The position numbers and the translations under genes were made by a program. This document shows, piece after piece, positions 26,101 to 39,900 of a stretch of DNA of 64,000 nt; positions within the stretch are counted from its first letter, which is position 1, and each line of letters starts with the position of its first letter. The stretch lies in contig NC_044584.1 of assembly GCF_901933205.1 (NCBI RefSeq), positions 12,131,001 through 12,195,000 of the forward strand, written 5' to 3'. This DNA is from Camarhynchus parvulus. Its lineage: Eukaryota; Chordata; Aves; Passeriformes; Thraupidae. Under the pieces are notes generated by a model, which saw only the letters and a program-made list of their open reading frames with translations, was not told the origin of the DNA and made no database searches.

Positions 26101-29100
26101 CCTGGAACAAAGTCCATGCTGACCTACAGCTGACCTTCCTGCTCGCAGTCACACAAGTGAGGAGTCCCTTTGCAAATCCATGCTGAAATACTTCATTTTC
26201 CAGGACCCCAAGAAAATATCAAATGTATAAAAAGCAAAATCCCCTCCTTCCTTTTTTGTTCCTGCATATGCAGGACACATCCCTTGTGTATTTGTGAGTG
26301 TGTAACCGAGTCTCCATGTGACCCTGGGAGCTCGCTGGCCACTCAGTGATTCTGAGCTCAGTACCACGGGCTGCCTGACCTGCATTTCAAAGGAACAAAA
26401 CAGTTTTGTTATTCCAGAAACTGAGTTCATTACAGAGCCCTGCACTGGCAGCAATCTGTGAGCCGCTCAGCTCCCAGGGCAGATGGAAAGTCAGTAGTGC
26501 TGTACAAGTGATATGCTGCTTGCTGGTGATGCTAAAATTCTGGTGGAAAACTAAATATCAAGATATGCTCAGCAGAAAAAGAACAAAAATAAAAATCCAA
26601 CCTGATGAAAATTCTGGGTCTCTGCTGTAAACAGTGCTAAAAAGAATGAAAAGCTATCAGGATGGTCTTTTTTCTTCTTTTATTGTCACTGTGCTGACAA
26701 ATTGCACTGGGAATTCTCCCATCCAAAACCCATCTATTCCACTCTCCATCTCTGATAAGGATTCCCAGTCCTACAGATTTCTCATCAATATCTGGTGAGG
26801 CCTCTGCAGGAGCATTACTGTGCAATATGGACCATTCCCTGCAGCAGCTCCTTCCCTCCCTCTCCCCCTCCCTACTGTTGCCTCAGGACAGGATCTGCTC
26901 CAGGCTCCTGTCCCTGCTGGATGCTCACACCACGGCCTCCATCCCCTGCCCAGCCTCTCCTGTGGCTAAAGGGGAGTCACTGCTTAACCCTGCCAAAAAA
27001 CACCCAAGCTGACACTGCAAGCTCCATAGCAATTCTGCTCTAAAGGCATTTAAATACACATTTAAATACATGTTCAAGCTTTTCTACACACTCTGTGCAC
27101 CACCCCCTTTCCCCTGTAGCCCCACCAGGTGCAGTTAAGGCACTGATTAAAAATTAATCCCACATTGTTTGGCTTTCAGGGAACAATTGTTGGGGTTTTT
27201 TTTAAAACCTTAAGGTATTATTCAAAAGAACCCTTTAATATTTGCAGGATAAAAGGAATGTAAGTTAAAATCCATTTCCCTTCCATTTCAACATCCTGCC
27301 CATTCTCATGGTCTTTGTGACTTTTGTACAGAAGTTGTCACAAACTTCTCTGGAAGAAGAGCCCGGCTAAGGGAGTTCCTTGGTTGAAGATTTAGCATTA
27401 ATTTTGCAGGCATATTCATTCTAGGATTTGAAGACAGACTTAAAAAATCTCTGGTCCAAAAGAAAAACTGAAGCTAGGCATTTAAAATATGAATGTGAGT
27501 ATTAGGCAATTACTTTTTCTTCAGTTTTCAAAATGTTGCATAAATTGTTAATAACCCCACACTGAGGAAATAATTTTATCATATATGATTAGCTATTTTC
27601 TGAAGGAAATAGCAGAGTGAAAAGTACAAATTGACAGAATTCCACTATTTTTCCTCTTTGGAGTTGCACATCAACATATTCATCTCATCTTCTTCCCTCT
27701 CTAATTATAATGCAATGGCATGTCTTGAAGAAAATAAATGGTATGTGCATTTCTCTGACAAGTGAAGCAATTCTCTGACATGTAACTACAAAATAATTGG
27801 GAATCCATAAAGGACAAAAAAACACCCAATAAAAAAATTAGATGGCACCAGTTCTTCATGCTGACAGAGTCTAAAATTAAAAACTGAAAGTCTAGAATAA
27901 CTGCACAGAATCTACATATAGAAATGAAAAGCTGAAGAGAGCAGAGCCTCATCTCATTTTATAGAATGGTTACTGCCATCCATCCACCAGCACCTGTTAT
28001 AGCCACAGCCACAAGTTCTTAGACAGAAGTTTCTCATTTTGGAGTTCTCATTTTCCTTAAAGGGCTCAGAGGAAGAAGAGTAATTTAACAGTTTACAGCA
28101 AACTGGCCACATCTTGGACAAAAGCATGGAAACATCATCTTAATTAACAACACACAGTTACCTCTGCTCATCTCACTTCCCAGAGCCTGATACAGCCTTG
28201 GCAGATTTTCCTGACAATAAAATGCAATAAATGAATTTATGTCCTGAAGGACTCTAAGCTGCAATGTCACAAAGCCATGGAAGATAAATTATGTCCTAAC
28301 TAATTTTCTGATTTATTATTCCTCCAACTTTGCTCATTTTGTGATGAGGAGAACTCATTTTTCTGTTTGGCACATGACTGTGTCAATCTTGTTAATAGCT
28401 GCTATTACCATCACATGAGCATGTTTGTGAAAACAAGTGTAGTTTCATTCTGACACTGACCTCACAGCACTTCAGTTTTATTACAAACACAAGATCTGTC
28501 AGTAACAAAAATTGATGCACTTATCCACAGATTCTGCTTGTCTCCCACTAGCATTTTATTCATTTTTCTTTTGCAGAAGTTCATCTTTAAGCAAGGGCAG
28601 ATTCATAGTTTAAATTACTGTCTTGACACATCATCTGTTGCTTTGTAAATTCGCACAAAGAACATAATTTCCACAGTCTTTGGGAGATAAAGGATTGCTG
28701 TTAGCCATCACTGCAGGCACTGCACTGATCTGAATCTAACTTGAACTGCGTAAACCTAAATGGGCTTAAAAGTGGCTACTGGAAACATTTCCTCATCAAA
28801 CATTCAGACTGAGAATAATCTGAACTGAGTAACCCCATTTAATGCTAATAAGATGCTTTTAGGTGTCAGGACTCAACAGATGGGTTTTAGGGTGACATTT
28901 TCCAAACCTCAACTGTCTGAAATTGAGACTTTTTAGCATTTAATGGGAGTAGGTTTATGCCAGTGATTAGGAAAATACTAAAATTCTGTCCACTCTGCCA
29001 CTTGAAGTGTCTATATTTAACAGTATTGTTTCTGAAAATGATTCTCATTCTAGGTGTCCTTGATTTGGTGCTTCTAACACATATAAATACATATATAAAC

Positions 29101-29809
29101 AAACACACGCAAAAAACACACACACAAAATCCCTTCAAGGATTTTGTACCTGCTTGATGTCTCCCAGTTGGCTTCTCACATCCCCAAGTACAATTATTTG
29201 TGGGTGATCTTGGTGATCATTCTTCATACCAAGATGTTTGCTTCTGGAAAAAGCCAACAGAGCTGAAGTCAAGCTCTTCTGAACTTCTGAAGTCAAAACA
29301 TTTCTGAACTTCTCTGGTGGAATCTCAATTCAGCAACCAGATTGACTAGACCACACTAGAGTAGCTCTAAGTTAGCATTCTTTCTAATTTAGGACTAACA
29401 TATCAATGCCTAGAAATGCTGGCAACTACTGTAATGCCACCTTTGCATGTACTAAGAAAAAGACAAGAAGGAAGTGAGCTTTGTGTGCATTGGCATTTCC
29501 TTTACACAAAGGCCATCATATCCCAAGGATTTTCCCACAGCAAAACTTCATTTTCTCTTGGCAAGAAAGAGCTACTGATTTTTCAGGACCCACCAGCAGG
29601 TTGGGTGGTATAGTCAGAAAGTCTTTGGAACAGTTAGGTGAGATTCTTAGAGTATCAGGTGTTAGAACAGACTGCATGGCAGGAGCAGGAATAATCCTAG
29701 GTAATCTCCTAATGCAGGGAAACCAAACCAAAATCACCTCCCCCTGCCACTGCCATCCCACCATGTGCAACTCTGCTCAGAGCTTTGGGCTTCATTATGC
29801 ATGGGAGAA
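23165..29809. other. Single-copy noncoding DNA
   Basis: No gene is recognised. The stretch includes a GC-rich, CpG-poor region at about 23760-24520, with a short imperfect repeat of CTGTCCC(C/T)(C/G)TG near 24068-24112. A small 24-25 bp tandem duplication (unit beginning CTGAAGTCAA and ending CTGAACTT) lies at 29263-29311. A CA/AACA-rich patch occurs at 29098-29130. Frames of up to 172 codons (25172-25690) show no domain and are probably chance. Confidence 0.5.
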
Positions 29810-29865
29810 AATAAAACTTTTTTACTATTATACCCTCCAGGTACCAAAAAAAAAAAAAAAAAAAA
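29810..29865 (+). other. AATAAA followed by a 20 bp poly(A) run
   Basis: An AATAAA hexamer at 29810-29815 is followed 30 bases later by an uninterrupted run of 20 A (29846-29865). That spacing is what a retrocopied polyadenylated RNA would leave. The 300-400 bases upstream are open in one plus-strand frame, but I recognise neither a gene nor a SINE, and I found no clear target-site duplication. A chance A-run is the alternative. Confidence 0.35.
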
Positions 29866-32800
29866 CCAACCTGCAGTTTCTTTCTCAAGAGGCAATATGT
29901 GTTTTAAAAAGTTAGTACATTTTATCCCTCAAAGGGAAGGTTTAGAACATTTTTTCCATTTAAATGAGCATAACTAAAACAGCAAATGTTACTTCTCTTT
30001 TTTTCTTAAACAATTTGCTGTTTTACAAGGTGCACTTTACTTGGGCTGTATTTTTGAGATATAGCTATGTGGACAGCTTGCTTGTTTTTTCAAAATCATT
30101 TTAAAACCTTTCTAATCTTCCACTTTGCTCAGAAGTTGATGTGAGCTGCTTACCAACAGGAGAGAGACAAGAGAAAAGAATGAAACAACAGCCAAAAGTC
30201 TCATATTCACTCTCATCCCTGTATGACATTCTTTAAAGCCAAGGAAAGCAGCTAAGCATTGGAAGCCCTTCCTTTTCCACAAATATATATTAAATCAACA
30301 TATGCACATGCAGGCCACTGTGGTAAGTGGGTGATTAACTGCTTTGCACTAGATTCTGAAGTTCGTACAAAGCATTTTGTCTTCCCCATCTTTGCAATCC
30401 ATCCTGCTTTACTCTGTCATAAACACCTGCTGTTCAGACAACTGCATTTAAGATGGGCTTAAACATCCTAAGATTGGGCTAAAACAGTGTGATATCAGTC
30501 TGAAATTCGAGCCTGAGCTGGGCCCAGGGAAAATGCCATCCCACTGGGAGGCACATCAGAGGGGCTGCCAGTGGGGGCAGAGCCAGACTGGAGCTTGGAG
30601 AAGGGAGCGAGCCTCGGGAAGTGGCAGCTGAGTCCCAGCAGGGGCCAACAGAATGGTGCCTGAAGAGATGTGGGTGCATTGACACCTGGGGAAAGCCAGG
30701 AGGAAATGGGGTGAAAGGCATGGACTGCCTGCACAGCAGTGAATTGCAGAGCCCTTCCATCCTGCAGGGTTTGGGGTCTCTGGAGGCAATGGGCACTGAG
30801 GCTCTGGCTCTGCAGGGACAGCTTTTCTGCACTGGGATGCCCAGACCACTGAGGGCTGAGGCACAGCACAAGTGCCCAGCGCAACAACTCTCTGAAGAAA
30901 AAGGCATTTTCTCACCTGCCAGGCTCCACAGGGGTTAGCTCCAACAGGTTTGACATCTCAGGATCACCACTTAGCTTGGACTGAGCAGCACATCTGTTCT
31001 GCCCTTCTCTTGTAGATCTTTTGCTGTCTCACTCAGCAGAGATCATGTCAAGCCCAGAATGACTTTTACTGCATCATCCTCTGGATGAAAACTCTTCCAT
31101 CATGTACTGTATTAAAGACATTATTAACATCCATGGCAGAAACACGGGCTGGGTGACACCTCCTGTGTGAGGTTGATTCATGCTTGTGCTAAACCTGGGT
31201 CTGGTCCAGCTGACACAGGCAGCTAAGTTACTGCACTGCCAGTTTAATATTTTGCCATCTGCTAACTGAGAGCTCTGCTGCCTGCTGGGTCCCATAAAGA
31301 CTTTTATTTATTACATTATACATGGCAACATCTGCCACAGGATTCAGCTCAGCTCAGCTTCCTAATTAAACAAACAAACACTACATCTCCTGTACATGAT
31401 TGGGTCTAACTATTATTTATAAAATCTGAGATAGGTATTTAGAAGATATACATTATCTGTTCCAAATGAATAACTACCTCTCCCACCATTTGGAGAGGGA
31501 CTGTTAGAATGAGCTCAGAGGTCTCAAACACTCCATTTTATTACAACAAGGCAACCAGAAGTTATTGCATTTGTTGTTGTTTTGCTCTTATTTTATTCCT
31601 TAAATTATTCAATTTCACACTAATTAGAAAAATCAGATTATTTTTAATTCTTGTTATCTCCTCTCCCGAGTACTGCCTGTAAAAGCAGGGGAGAATACAA
31701 GAGACTTCGTCTGTGTTTGATTTCAGAGAAGAGACCCAACCTGAGGAACATCACACCATCAGCCACCACCAAAGGCTCCATGAATGCACTGCCCAAGTCC
31801 ATTTCAAACTTAATTGCAAAGGGAGGAATCCCTGAACAATATCACTGGCTACACACCTACATCGAGGCTCTCCCATCCGTTCCAGTCACCTGCAGTTAAA
31901 TCAAACTGGGAGAAAACCTGGATGAAATCCAGGCCTAATGAATTCAGTAGGAATGTCCCAAGTTCTTCATGTTTTTTAAAATCAGTCCTCAACAAAAAGT
32001 TAAATTTTATTTAAACTTTAACCTTTCTTTATTCTATCTCTATTCTTTTAACAAATCTCTTATTTTAAAGATTAAAAGGTATCTACAATTCCAAATATGC
32101 CAGGTCTCAAAAAAAAAATTCCCGCGTTTAACTTTCAAAAATCAAATGGACCGAATAGCAGAACTAGAGTTACGTTTTCCAGTCTTCCACTCTTTCATCT
32201 GAGTTCTTGTTTTATTGCATTCAGTTGCAAAAAAAACCAAATCCATGCCCAATCAGATAAGCCAAACCATAAAAACCCAAGCCAATACACAAGCCTTCTG
32301 TAGGGGAAAAAAAAAAAGAGAAAATCCCTTTTTAGCTCTAATTCTTTGAAAATGCATTGATCTTGGTTTCATTTTTAACCAAGTCCAGTTGCCCCCGGTG
32401 CCTCTGTCACACCAAAGCAGTTCTTTCATTGTCTTTAAAAATTTGGCCTCATTCCTCCTTTAATCAATAAATAGAAGCCATTTAATTTGCACCCCAATGA
32501 TAGGAGTGAGCTGGCTGCCAACAGCCCCAGTCCCTTGGGGTCATCCCAAAGAAAATAATTGTTTTATTTATGAAAGCAACATTGATTTTTTTCAGTTAAA
32601 ATCATTGCCTTTACAGTATTTTTGCAAAGCCACTGGGAATTTTTTATGCCTATACTTGGTGTTGAGGATCGTGGCCACCCTCCCACCCACTGCCAGCCAG
32701 GATGGGGATCCATAGGATGGGGATCCCAGCCCTGCAGCTGCTCAGGAGGCTGATTCCAGGCCACAGCTCCTCTCTGAGGTGCCAAAATAGGCCCCTCTAC

Positions 32801-34380
32801 AGCCACAGAAATTATCAGTAATATAACACAGTAATATAACACTGCCAAACCATCAGCTGTTAAATGGCTCCACACCCTGAGCTGTTCAGGAGTGACTTCA
32901 CAGACTGCCCACTCACCTCCACCTCCCAGCACTACACAAAGTCCTTACCTAACAACATAAAGCTCCACTGTACAGTTCCTTTGCCACAACACAAATAAGA
33001 CAAGATCATAATAAAACGAGTTATCAGCTTCATAATCCATAGCATCCATATATGTAACATTTATAAAATTCTTTTTATTTCCAAGCCTAGAAAAACTGCC
33101 AGCTCTACATATTCAGATTAAACAAGATGTGCTACATGGTATGTTTGTTATAACTGCTTTTATTTAATTTTTGACTGTAACATTTGGATATTTACAGGCT
33201 CAAGGAAATGATGAATCTTTTTTCTGTAGCACTGGAACTCACACAATGAATTATTTATGATTCAATCATCACAAACAGATGACCCCCCCAACAACATGTG
33301 ATCTTTATTATCTCTCTTCTCTAGTTCAAATATTAAGTCTGACATTGCTTTTCTTAAGACCCTGTGTTCCTTTGGCACAAAAAGAGGTGGTGATAAAGAG
33401 GCAGAAGCTTAATTACTTGCACATGAAAAGATGAGCACATCTGCCAGGTGCTGTCAGCAGCAACCAACAAAGATCAGGCTCAAAGAGCTGGAAATCGGCC
33501 CTTGAGATGACAACTCCCATGTGCCCCAGGAGCCTATGGGCACACTGCACACCTTCCCAGGTAATTTTTCATTTAAAATGGCACTTTCCCACTTCCCCTG
33601 TCCTGTTCTGGCCTCAGTCCTGGTTTCAAGGGAACTCCAGGAGCTCATGGCATTCGGGTGAGAATGACATCCTCCTGCCCCACTCCCCGCTCCAGGAGCT
33701 TCCTGGGCAGCAAATGATGCTCTGGAAAGGGGGAGAGGACAGAAGGGACTCCTGATGAGACATCCTCTGTGTCCCAGGCAGGTGCACGAGTCAGTGTCTG
33801 GAGGCTCTGTGCACTGAGCCAGCTGAGCTGATGCTGGAGGAACAAGTGCCTGTAAGTTTGCTGTGTTACACTGCCTCTTAACACCTCACACACTGTGGGT
33901 GAGCAGGACATTTCAAATACTTAAGGAGATTTTAACAGAATTTGACAATTTGCATCATCAAACCCTGTCCAGCCCTCAGGAGAATCCAGAGCAGAGTTTG
34001 TGACCGCTCACACAGAGCGCCCGAGCCAGGAGGGGAATTTATCTCAAGGCCTTGCCAATCAGCCCTGCCCTTCAGCAGGGGAATTGCTGCTCCTGGGTGA
34101 CATGAGCTGTGCAGCACGTTTGTCACACTGACAGGGCTCCCCTTCTGAGGAGCTGTTTGTGCTGTGCTCATCCCAGCTGCGGCTCCTGCGGCCGCTGGGC
34201 CCGGCTGAACCAAATCCCAGCCTTCCCACACAAAGCAGGAGATTTTCCCTCTGACACAGCAAATCCTTCTTTATGCCACATAATTCCTGGGGCTCCTGGG
34301 TCAGTTCCCAATTCAGTCAGGAGCATGTCCCTGAGGTTTCCTTTCCTTGTCAAAGGGAACAGCTCGTTTCTGTTCAGGAC
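29866..34380. other. Single-copy noncoding DNA
   Basis: No gene is recognised. A GC-richer patch spans about 30490-30940. A 13 bp direct duplication (AGTAATATAACAC) lies at about 32816-32842. Near 34160-34215 is a small CpG-containing island fragment, including GCGGCCGC at 34188-34195, too short to call a CpG island. Confidence 0.5.
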
Positions 34381-34944
34381 TGTTGTGGTTTAACCTCAGC
34401 TAGCAGCTAAGCCCCTCAGAGCTGCTGGCTCACTCTCCCCACATGGACTGGGGTGAGAGCTAAGAACTAAAGCGAGAAAGCTCATGGGTGGGATAAGGAC
34501 AGTTTAACAGGTAAAGCAGGGGCTGCACACACAAGCAAAGCAGGAGGAGGAATTCATTCAGCACTGGCCATGGGCAGGCAGGTGTTGAGGGGAGCAGGCC
34601 TCCATCACTGCTAAGGGTGTCCTGGAAGGAGAAATGCCACCCCTCCAAATGTGTGTGTGCTGCCTGTCCCCCTCCTTCCCCAGCTTTATACACTGAGCAG
34701 GACATCCTGAGGTCTGGAACGTCCCTTGGGTCACCTGGGCTCAGCTGTGTCCCCTCCCTGCTCCTGGTGCATCCCCAGGCTCCTCACTGTGGGGTGAAAG
34801 CAGAAAAGGCCTTGGCTTTGTGCTGGCCAGAAATAAACAAAACATCTCTGAACTATCAACACTGTTTCCAGCACAAATCCAAAATGCAGCCCCTTATCAG
34901 CTACTGTGAGGAAAACCAACCCTGTGCCAGCCAAAACCAGCACA
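34381..34944 (+). mobile_element. Solo LTR of an avian endogenous retrovirus
   Basis: The unit begins TGTTGTGGTTTAACC and ends with CAGCCAAAACCAGCACA-type sequence (here GCCAAAACCAGCACA). Both ends match an LTR family I recognise from songbird genomes, and they give the canonical TG...CA termini. Inside are a TATA-like TTTATA near 34685 and an AATAAA at 34832-34837, in the order U3, R, U5 for plus orientation. Length is about 564 bp. No primer-binding site, gag, pol, env or second LTR adjoins it, so it is a solo LTR left by recombination. A clean target-site duplication is not obvious (AGGAC on the left, GGGAT on the right), suggesting age or an uncertain boundary. I do not assign a formal family name. 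Confidence 0.85.
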
Positions 34945-36599
34945 GGGATCATTGCTGGGAGATGTCCTGTTGACTGGATTATCCTCTCCTCACAGAAAGA
35001 CAATTCCAAGAAGATACATGCACAATATATTCTAATTATCTCCTACAGAAAGCATGAGAGTTTTCTGTGTAATTGTACAAAATTCCAGTCATTGCACAAA
35101 GAATTTTCTCCATGTAATAGATTCCTACCTTTTGCAGGGGGCGGGAGGGGGGATGTTACATTCAGTAGAGAATTTCCCACAGAAATTCCCTCAACTGTAG
35201 CTCTACTAAATTCCTTTTGGTTCAAATAATAGAACTCAATTCCCAGACCCCTCTTTGACCCAAAGAGCCGTAAATTTGTATGATTCTGCACTTTTCATCC
35301 ACAGATTTCCTTGAAAGCCCTGGCCTACTTCTTTCTTGCCAAAATACTAAATAAGAGTGAAAATAAAAGAAGCAATCTTATCAAAAAACATATTGAAAGT
35401 AACTGCTGGGACTTTCACTTCTGAAGTCATACAGAATACAACTCCAAAAAAATGACAAGTGAAACTTCAGTCTATTGAAGAGAAAATTGGCAAGAGTAAC
35501 AAAGTTCTCCCTGAAATGGCTGATTCAGTATGCATGGAAAAGCTAGATAAACATCACATGATCTCCCTGGACCCTCTAGACATAAACAATGCAATTAAAA
35601 GGAAACATTTACTTCCACTCTTGATGGTATTACCTGAGGGATAGCAGATGCCAGATAGTTCAGTGTTTATTAGAAGCAAGTAGCAAGTTTGGCAATTGGA
35701 ACTGGATCAACCCTCTCTCACATTTTTGTAATTTTATAACACCATATGGTCACTACAGATCTCTCTGACAATCTCCTGGTTTAAGTTCAGCTGTTTCACA
35801 GAACATTGAAGCTGAAGTTAAGCATATTGAAGATCTAACGGTAAGCAACAAAGATATTTCTGAGAGGGCTGCAAAATCCCTGAGAAATGCTGATTGCCAT
35901 TTGAATGAGTCAATATTTGTTAATAAGCACTTGGTAGCTTTGGGGTTTGGGTGTATGCTGAACCCCAGCCTCACAAGCAGAGGGGCTGAAGCAGAGCATG
36001 ACCCTGAGGTGCTGCTGAGCCCCCTGAAGCCTGGTGACACAGCACGGCTGCTGACAGCTTGGGAGATGAGCACAGTGACAGAAACCAGCTCAGCCTCCAC
36101 TGCCTGCACTTACATTCAGTATTCCAGTATTCCAATTTCCCTCCTGCCAGGGAAATTACCCATGGGCTGATGCTTAAAGAGATTGGCCTGCTCATAGTGG
36201 AGCCCTGCTCTTAAACTAAACAGGATGCTGCCTAGAGGACAGGCAACTCCAGTCATGGTCAATTGGCTTATTGGGTGCCAATCAAATGCCACTGACTTCC
36301 CAGGGAATTGAGGGCAGCTAGAGCTCCAGCTAATAAAGTCCTACATTTACTGGATTATCAACAAAATGTATTTTCTAAAAATGCAATGACACAAGTATGA
36401 CACAGCAATTGGTTTTGCTAGCAACTTATTTAACTGTATAATTTATTGATGATATCTACAGCAAGAAAAAGTATCCACAAGTCCTTGCTCCTCCAAGGCT
36501 GAGAGCATAAATATATAAATCATATGAAACAGAAAAACTCAAGAGAGTATTTAAAGCCTGCTCTTATTTTAGCTCCACAGACTTAAACAACTTGACACT

Positions 36600-36875
36600 A
36601 TGGTAATGCAATGGGTCTGAGCCTCATTAATTTTTAATCAACCTTTATCCACCATAGCTTTTGAAACGAACTGTTACTAATGATGAGTCATATGTCAGTC
36701 TAATGAATGGGATGCAAACTTCCATTAAAATAATGAAATTAGCATGTTTGACTTTTGTTCCACTTCCATGGCACACAGCCCCAGGTAATTACAGTTTGCA
36801 CTACTTGCCCATATTAATGTCTGTTTATTTGCTTAAGGTCTTTAGTCAGGACATCTCAATTTAGCTCATGATAGC
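36600..36875. promoter_or_regulatory. Candidate distal enhancer (unverified)
   Basis: The stretch contains CATTAATTTTTAATC, GATGAGTCATATG (an AP-1-like TGAGTCA), several further ATTA cores, GGTAATTACAG and TTGCATTAC-like octamer neighbours. It is unique in the window and free of simple repeats. This is an inference from texture; conservation was not testable. Confidence 0.22.
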
Positions 36876-36881
36876 TGTTTT

Positions 36882-36940
36882 TTATTTGTCTTATTTGTCT
36901 TATTTGTCTTATTAACAAAGTATTTGTCTTATTAACAAAG
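36882..36940. repeat. Compound tandem repeat: 9 bp x3 then 20 bp x2
   Basis: TTATTTGTC is repeated three times without change at 36882-36908. The 20 bp unit TATTTGTCTTATTAACAAAG then occurs twice without change at 36901-36920 and 36921-36940. The shared TTTGTC core shows the longer unit grew from the shorter one. Confidence 0.95.
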
Positions 36941-39900
36941 AGATAAATACATGCGGGCAGTGCAAAGTGCTAAAACATCAATTATGCACACATGGGGAAA
37001 ACATTGTGAAAAAACAGAATAGAATAAGCACACAATCCCTATTGATATAAACACATCCCAGTGTTTCCCTGTGGCAGCAGCAATTACTTTTGGAAAATGG
37101 AACAAGGTCTGAAAGGCATCTTTGCTGGGTATAATTTGGCCTCTTCCAGCAACCTTTGCCCTTTAGCATTCCAAGTATAGGCTAAAAAAAAGCCCAAATC
37201 TAAATTTCCAAATATTAGTGTGCTCTAGAGTACAGGAGTCATGACACAGTGCAGTGACCTTGTTTTTAAAAGTGTATCACTCTGCCTCTGCAATGTGCCC
37301 TGGAGGAATGAAGGCCTTTCTCACTAACTTGCAGTGAAAAGCTGTTATCAATATGTTATTACATAAAAATATGTTACAGCCTCAATAACCTGAGTAGGTC
37401 ATATTCCAGCTTCACAACAGCTTCTTCCAAGGTTCCTTTGGCAAGCCCCTACATCCCATAATCACAGATAACATCTGAAAGTGATGTAGATCAGCCCTCC
37501 AGAGATGATTTTGGAGCAGCTGAGGTTTTGGTGTGAGCATACTCCTGTGCAGAGCAGATTTATCTGGTAACAGAGGAACTTCCTAAAGAGCAGCTTCTCT
37601 TTTATAAGACTAAAATAATCTGCAATAAATAACCTCAAGTGCCAAAGCAACACCTGTTAAAGAACCATCACTAAAGCTACCTGAGAAATGAATACAAGTC
37701 TCTGTTGTCTCAGAGAATGCATTGGAATAATTTTAATACTTTTAATGTCTCTTGGATTTTCAGCGAACAATTCTGATCAGTCCTGTGCTTTACAAACAAT
37801 GCTGTGTATGAGCCTGCAGGGAGCCAGCAGCCACTCCTGCTCAGCCCTCCCAGGCTGTGCCCAGGAACTGAACCCTCTGCAGACACAGGGCCTGCCCTGC
37901 AATCAGGTTAAAACATTTCCCACTCACACAGCTCAGAGGCACAGCCAGGAAAAGCCATGGATTCCTTCTCCTGGCATGGCAGGGAGAGCCATAACTCCTG
38001 TCTGCCAGACACAGAATATCTCACCTGAAGAGTAGACAATGAGGAATTTAACAGAAGACATCTTCCTCAAAGAACACCAATATCACCTAAACCCAAGTTT
38101 TTCCCACACTTCCCTTTTTTCCCCCCAAAAGTACCCAGAATATTGATATAGATTCTCTCCCCAGTACCTGCTTGGACTCTGGTCCGTGAAAGCCCAGAGA
38201 AGACAATTTCTCTCTTCTTGCTCTGACTGATGGATCCTCACCTCTCCCTTCCCAGATCCCCCCAGAAGTCTCCAGAAGATCTGTGGTCTCATTGCTGATG
38301 AAAAAGTTCACAGCTTTCTAACAATCTGCACAAGACAAGGAGAAAAAGGTCTTTGCCTGTCACATGTTTATGAATTATATGCTTGCAAAGAATTGTATTC
38401 ACAAACAGAAGAATCCATCATTATTTATACAGAAACTCCCACTTTCTGAATTCATTCTCAAATTGAGCACAATAGGAATATCTGTGAAACAGAAATTATT
38501 TTTTTTCTTTCCTCAGACGCATCCAGCTACCTATAAACAGAGATCTGGAACAAATACAAGCCAGGAGAGAGCTTGTGATTTAACAGGATTTAACAGGAAA
38601 GACTCTGAATTACCCCAGCTGACTGCTGCAAAAATAAAGTAACTAAAGAAATGCAGGGTGAGAGCTGCATCCAGTGCCAGTCACCAGTCAGAGCTGACAT
38701 CAAAGGCTGGATTCTCCCAGCTCAGAGCTGACACATGTGACTGACAGTGCAAGGGCCAGCTTGAAAACCCATCAAAGCCTCACTGGAGGGACATGCTGTG
38801 CTCACAGAGGACTGCCTGTCCTGCAGGAGAGATCAAGGAGCTGCCTTTCCTGTCCTGCTCAAAGCACATGAGATTTGATGACCAGCTGACTAATAAAAGT
38901 CACCCTTGAACACCTTGTGGGGGTTTTTCCTGAACATGTAAAGTAGACAATGTTAAAATAACATTTGTAAAAAGACAGAACAAAGGAAAAAAATTATCAG
39001 GTCAGCTTTCCTCTCTATTGTTACCTTCCTCCTGAAAAATAAAAACTGTCTTTACCAGATACTCTTCCTGGGAGAGCCAGGCAAAATAAGCAAGCTCATG
39101 TTACTGGCTTGTCCCTCTCCCCACAAACCAGAGGACACATTGATCTCAGCTCACTTGATTTAGCTTAATCTGCAGTCTCTCTTCTTTTCTATTGCATTCG
39201 GCCCCAATCTGTCTTTCAAATTACCTTTGGCAATTAACAGAGGTGGCTAATTCAGGAGCTTAATTGCTCTCTGTTAGTCATGTAATCAATACAGGCAAAA
39301 CTGTGCATTAGCATACCAGGTAACCCTGGTATCATAGTTAAAGTTTCCAGGTTTGATTCAAGCCTTAGAGTCCAACAGACCCTACTAGAAACAAGCCCAG
39401 GTGACTTTCTCACATTAATGCAAAAGCTCAGCACAGCAAAGAACCAAGCTCAGACACCCAGGGACCTACACCATCACTTCTACCAAAAATTACTTCCCCT
39501 TTCACCAGAACCCTTTACAGAAGGCCACACAAGTGATTCCTGACCAATTCCTGAGAGATTTCATGTACCTCAGTCTGTCAGACAGGGTGTTCCAGTAGCT
39601 GGACTCTTACCTGATGCTTCAGGGAGGATTTAGAAACAGATAATCAAGTGTACAAGAGATCAGTTCCCAGTTCTCATTAGGTCGAAGTGAGCGTGAACTC
39701 TGAAGCAAAAGGGTTTTTTTTTTTATTTTTTCAAAGACTGGTAGATTAAATAACTCTGTTACTCTTGTGGATTCCCAGTTCTACCCTGAAATTTTAGACC
39801 CCAGTTAACCCTCATGGCACTGAGTCCTGTGCAGTGGGTGAGAATTAATCTCTTTTGCCATGTCAGAATTTCCTGAACACCTGGCAAAAGGTATTCAATA

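Noticed and set aside
34160..34215. CpG island promoter
   Set aside because: Only about 50 bp with a handful of CpGs; too short and isolated.
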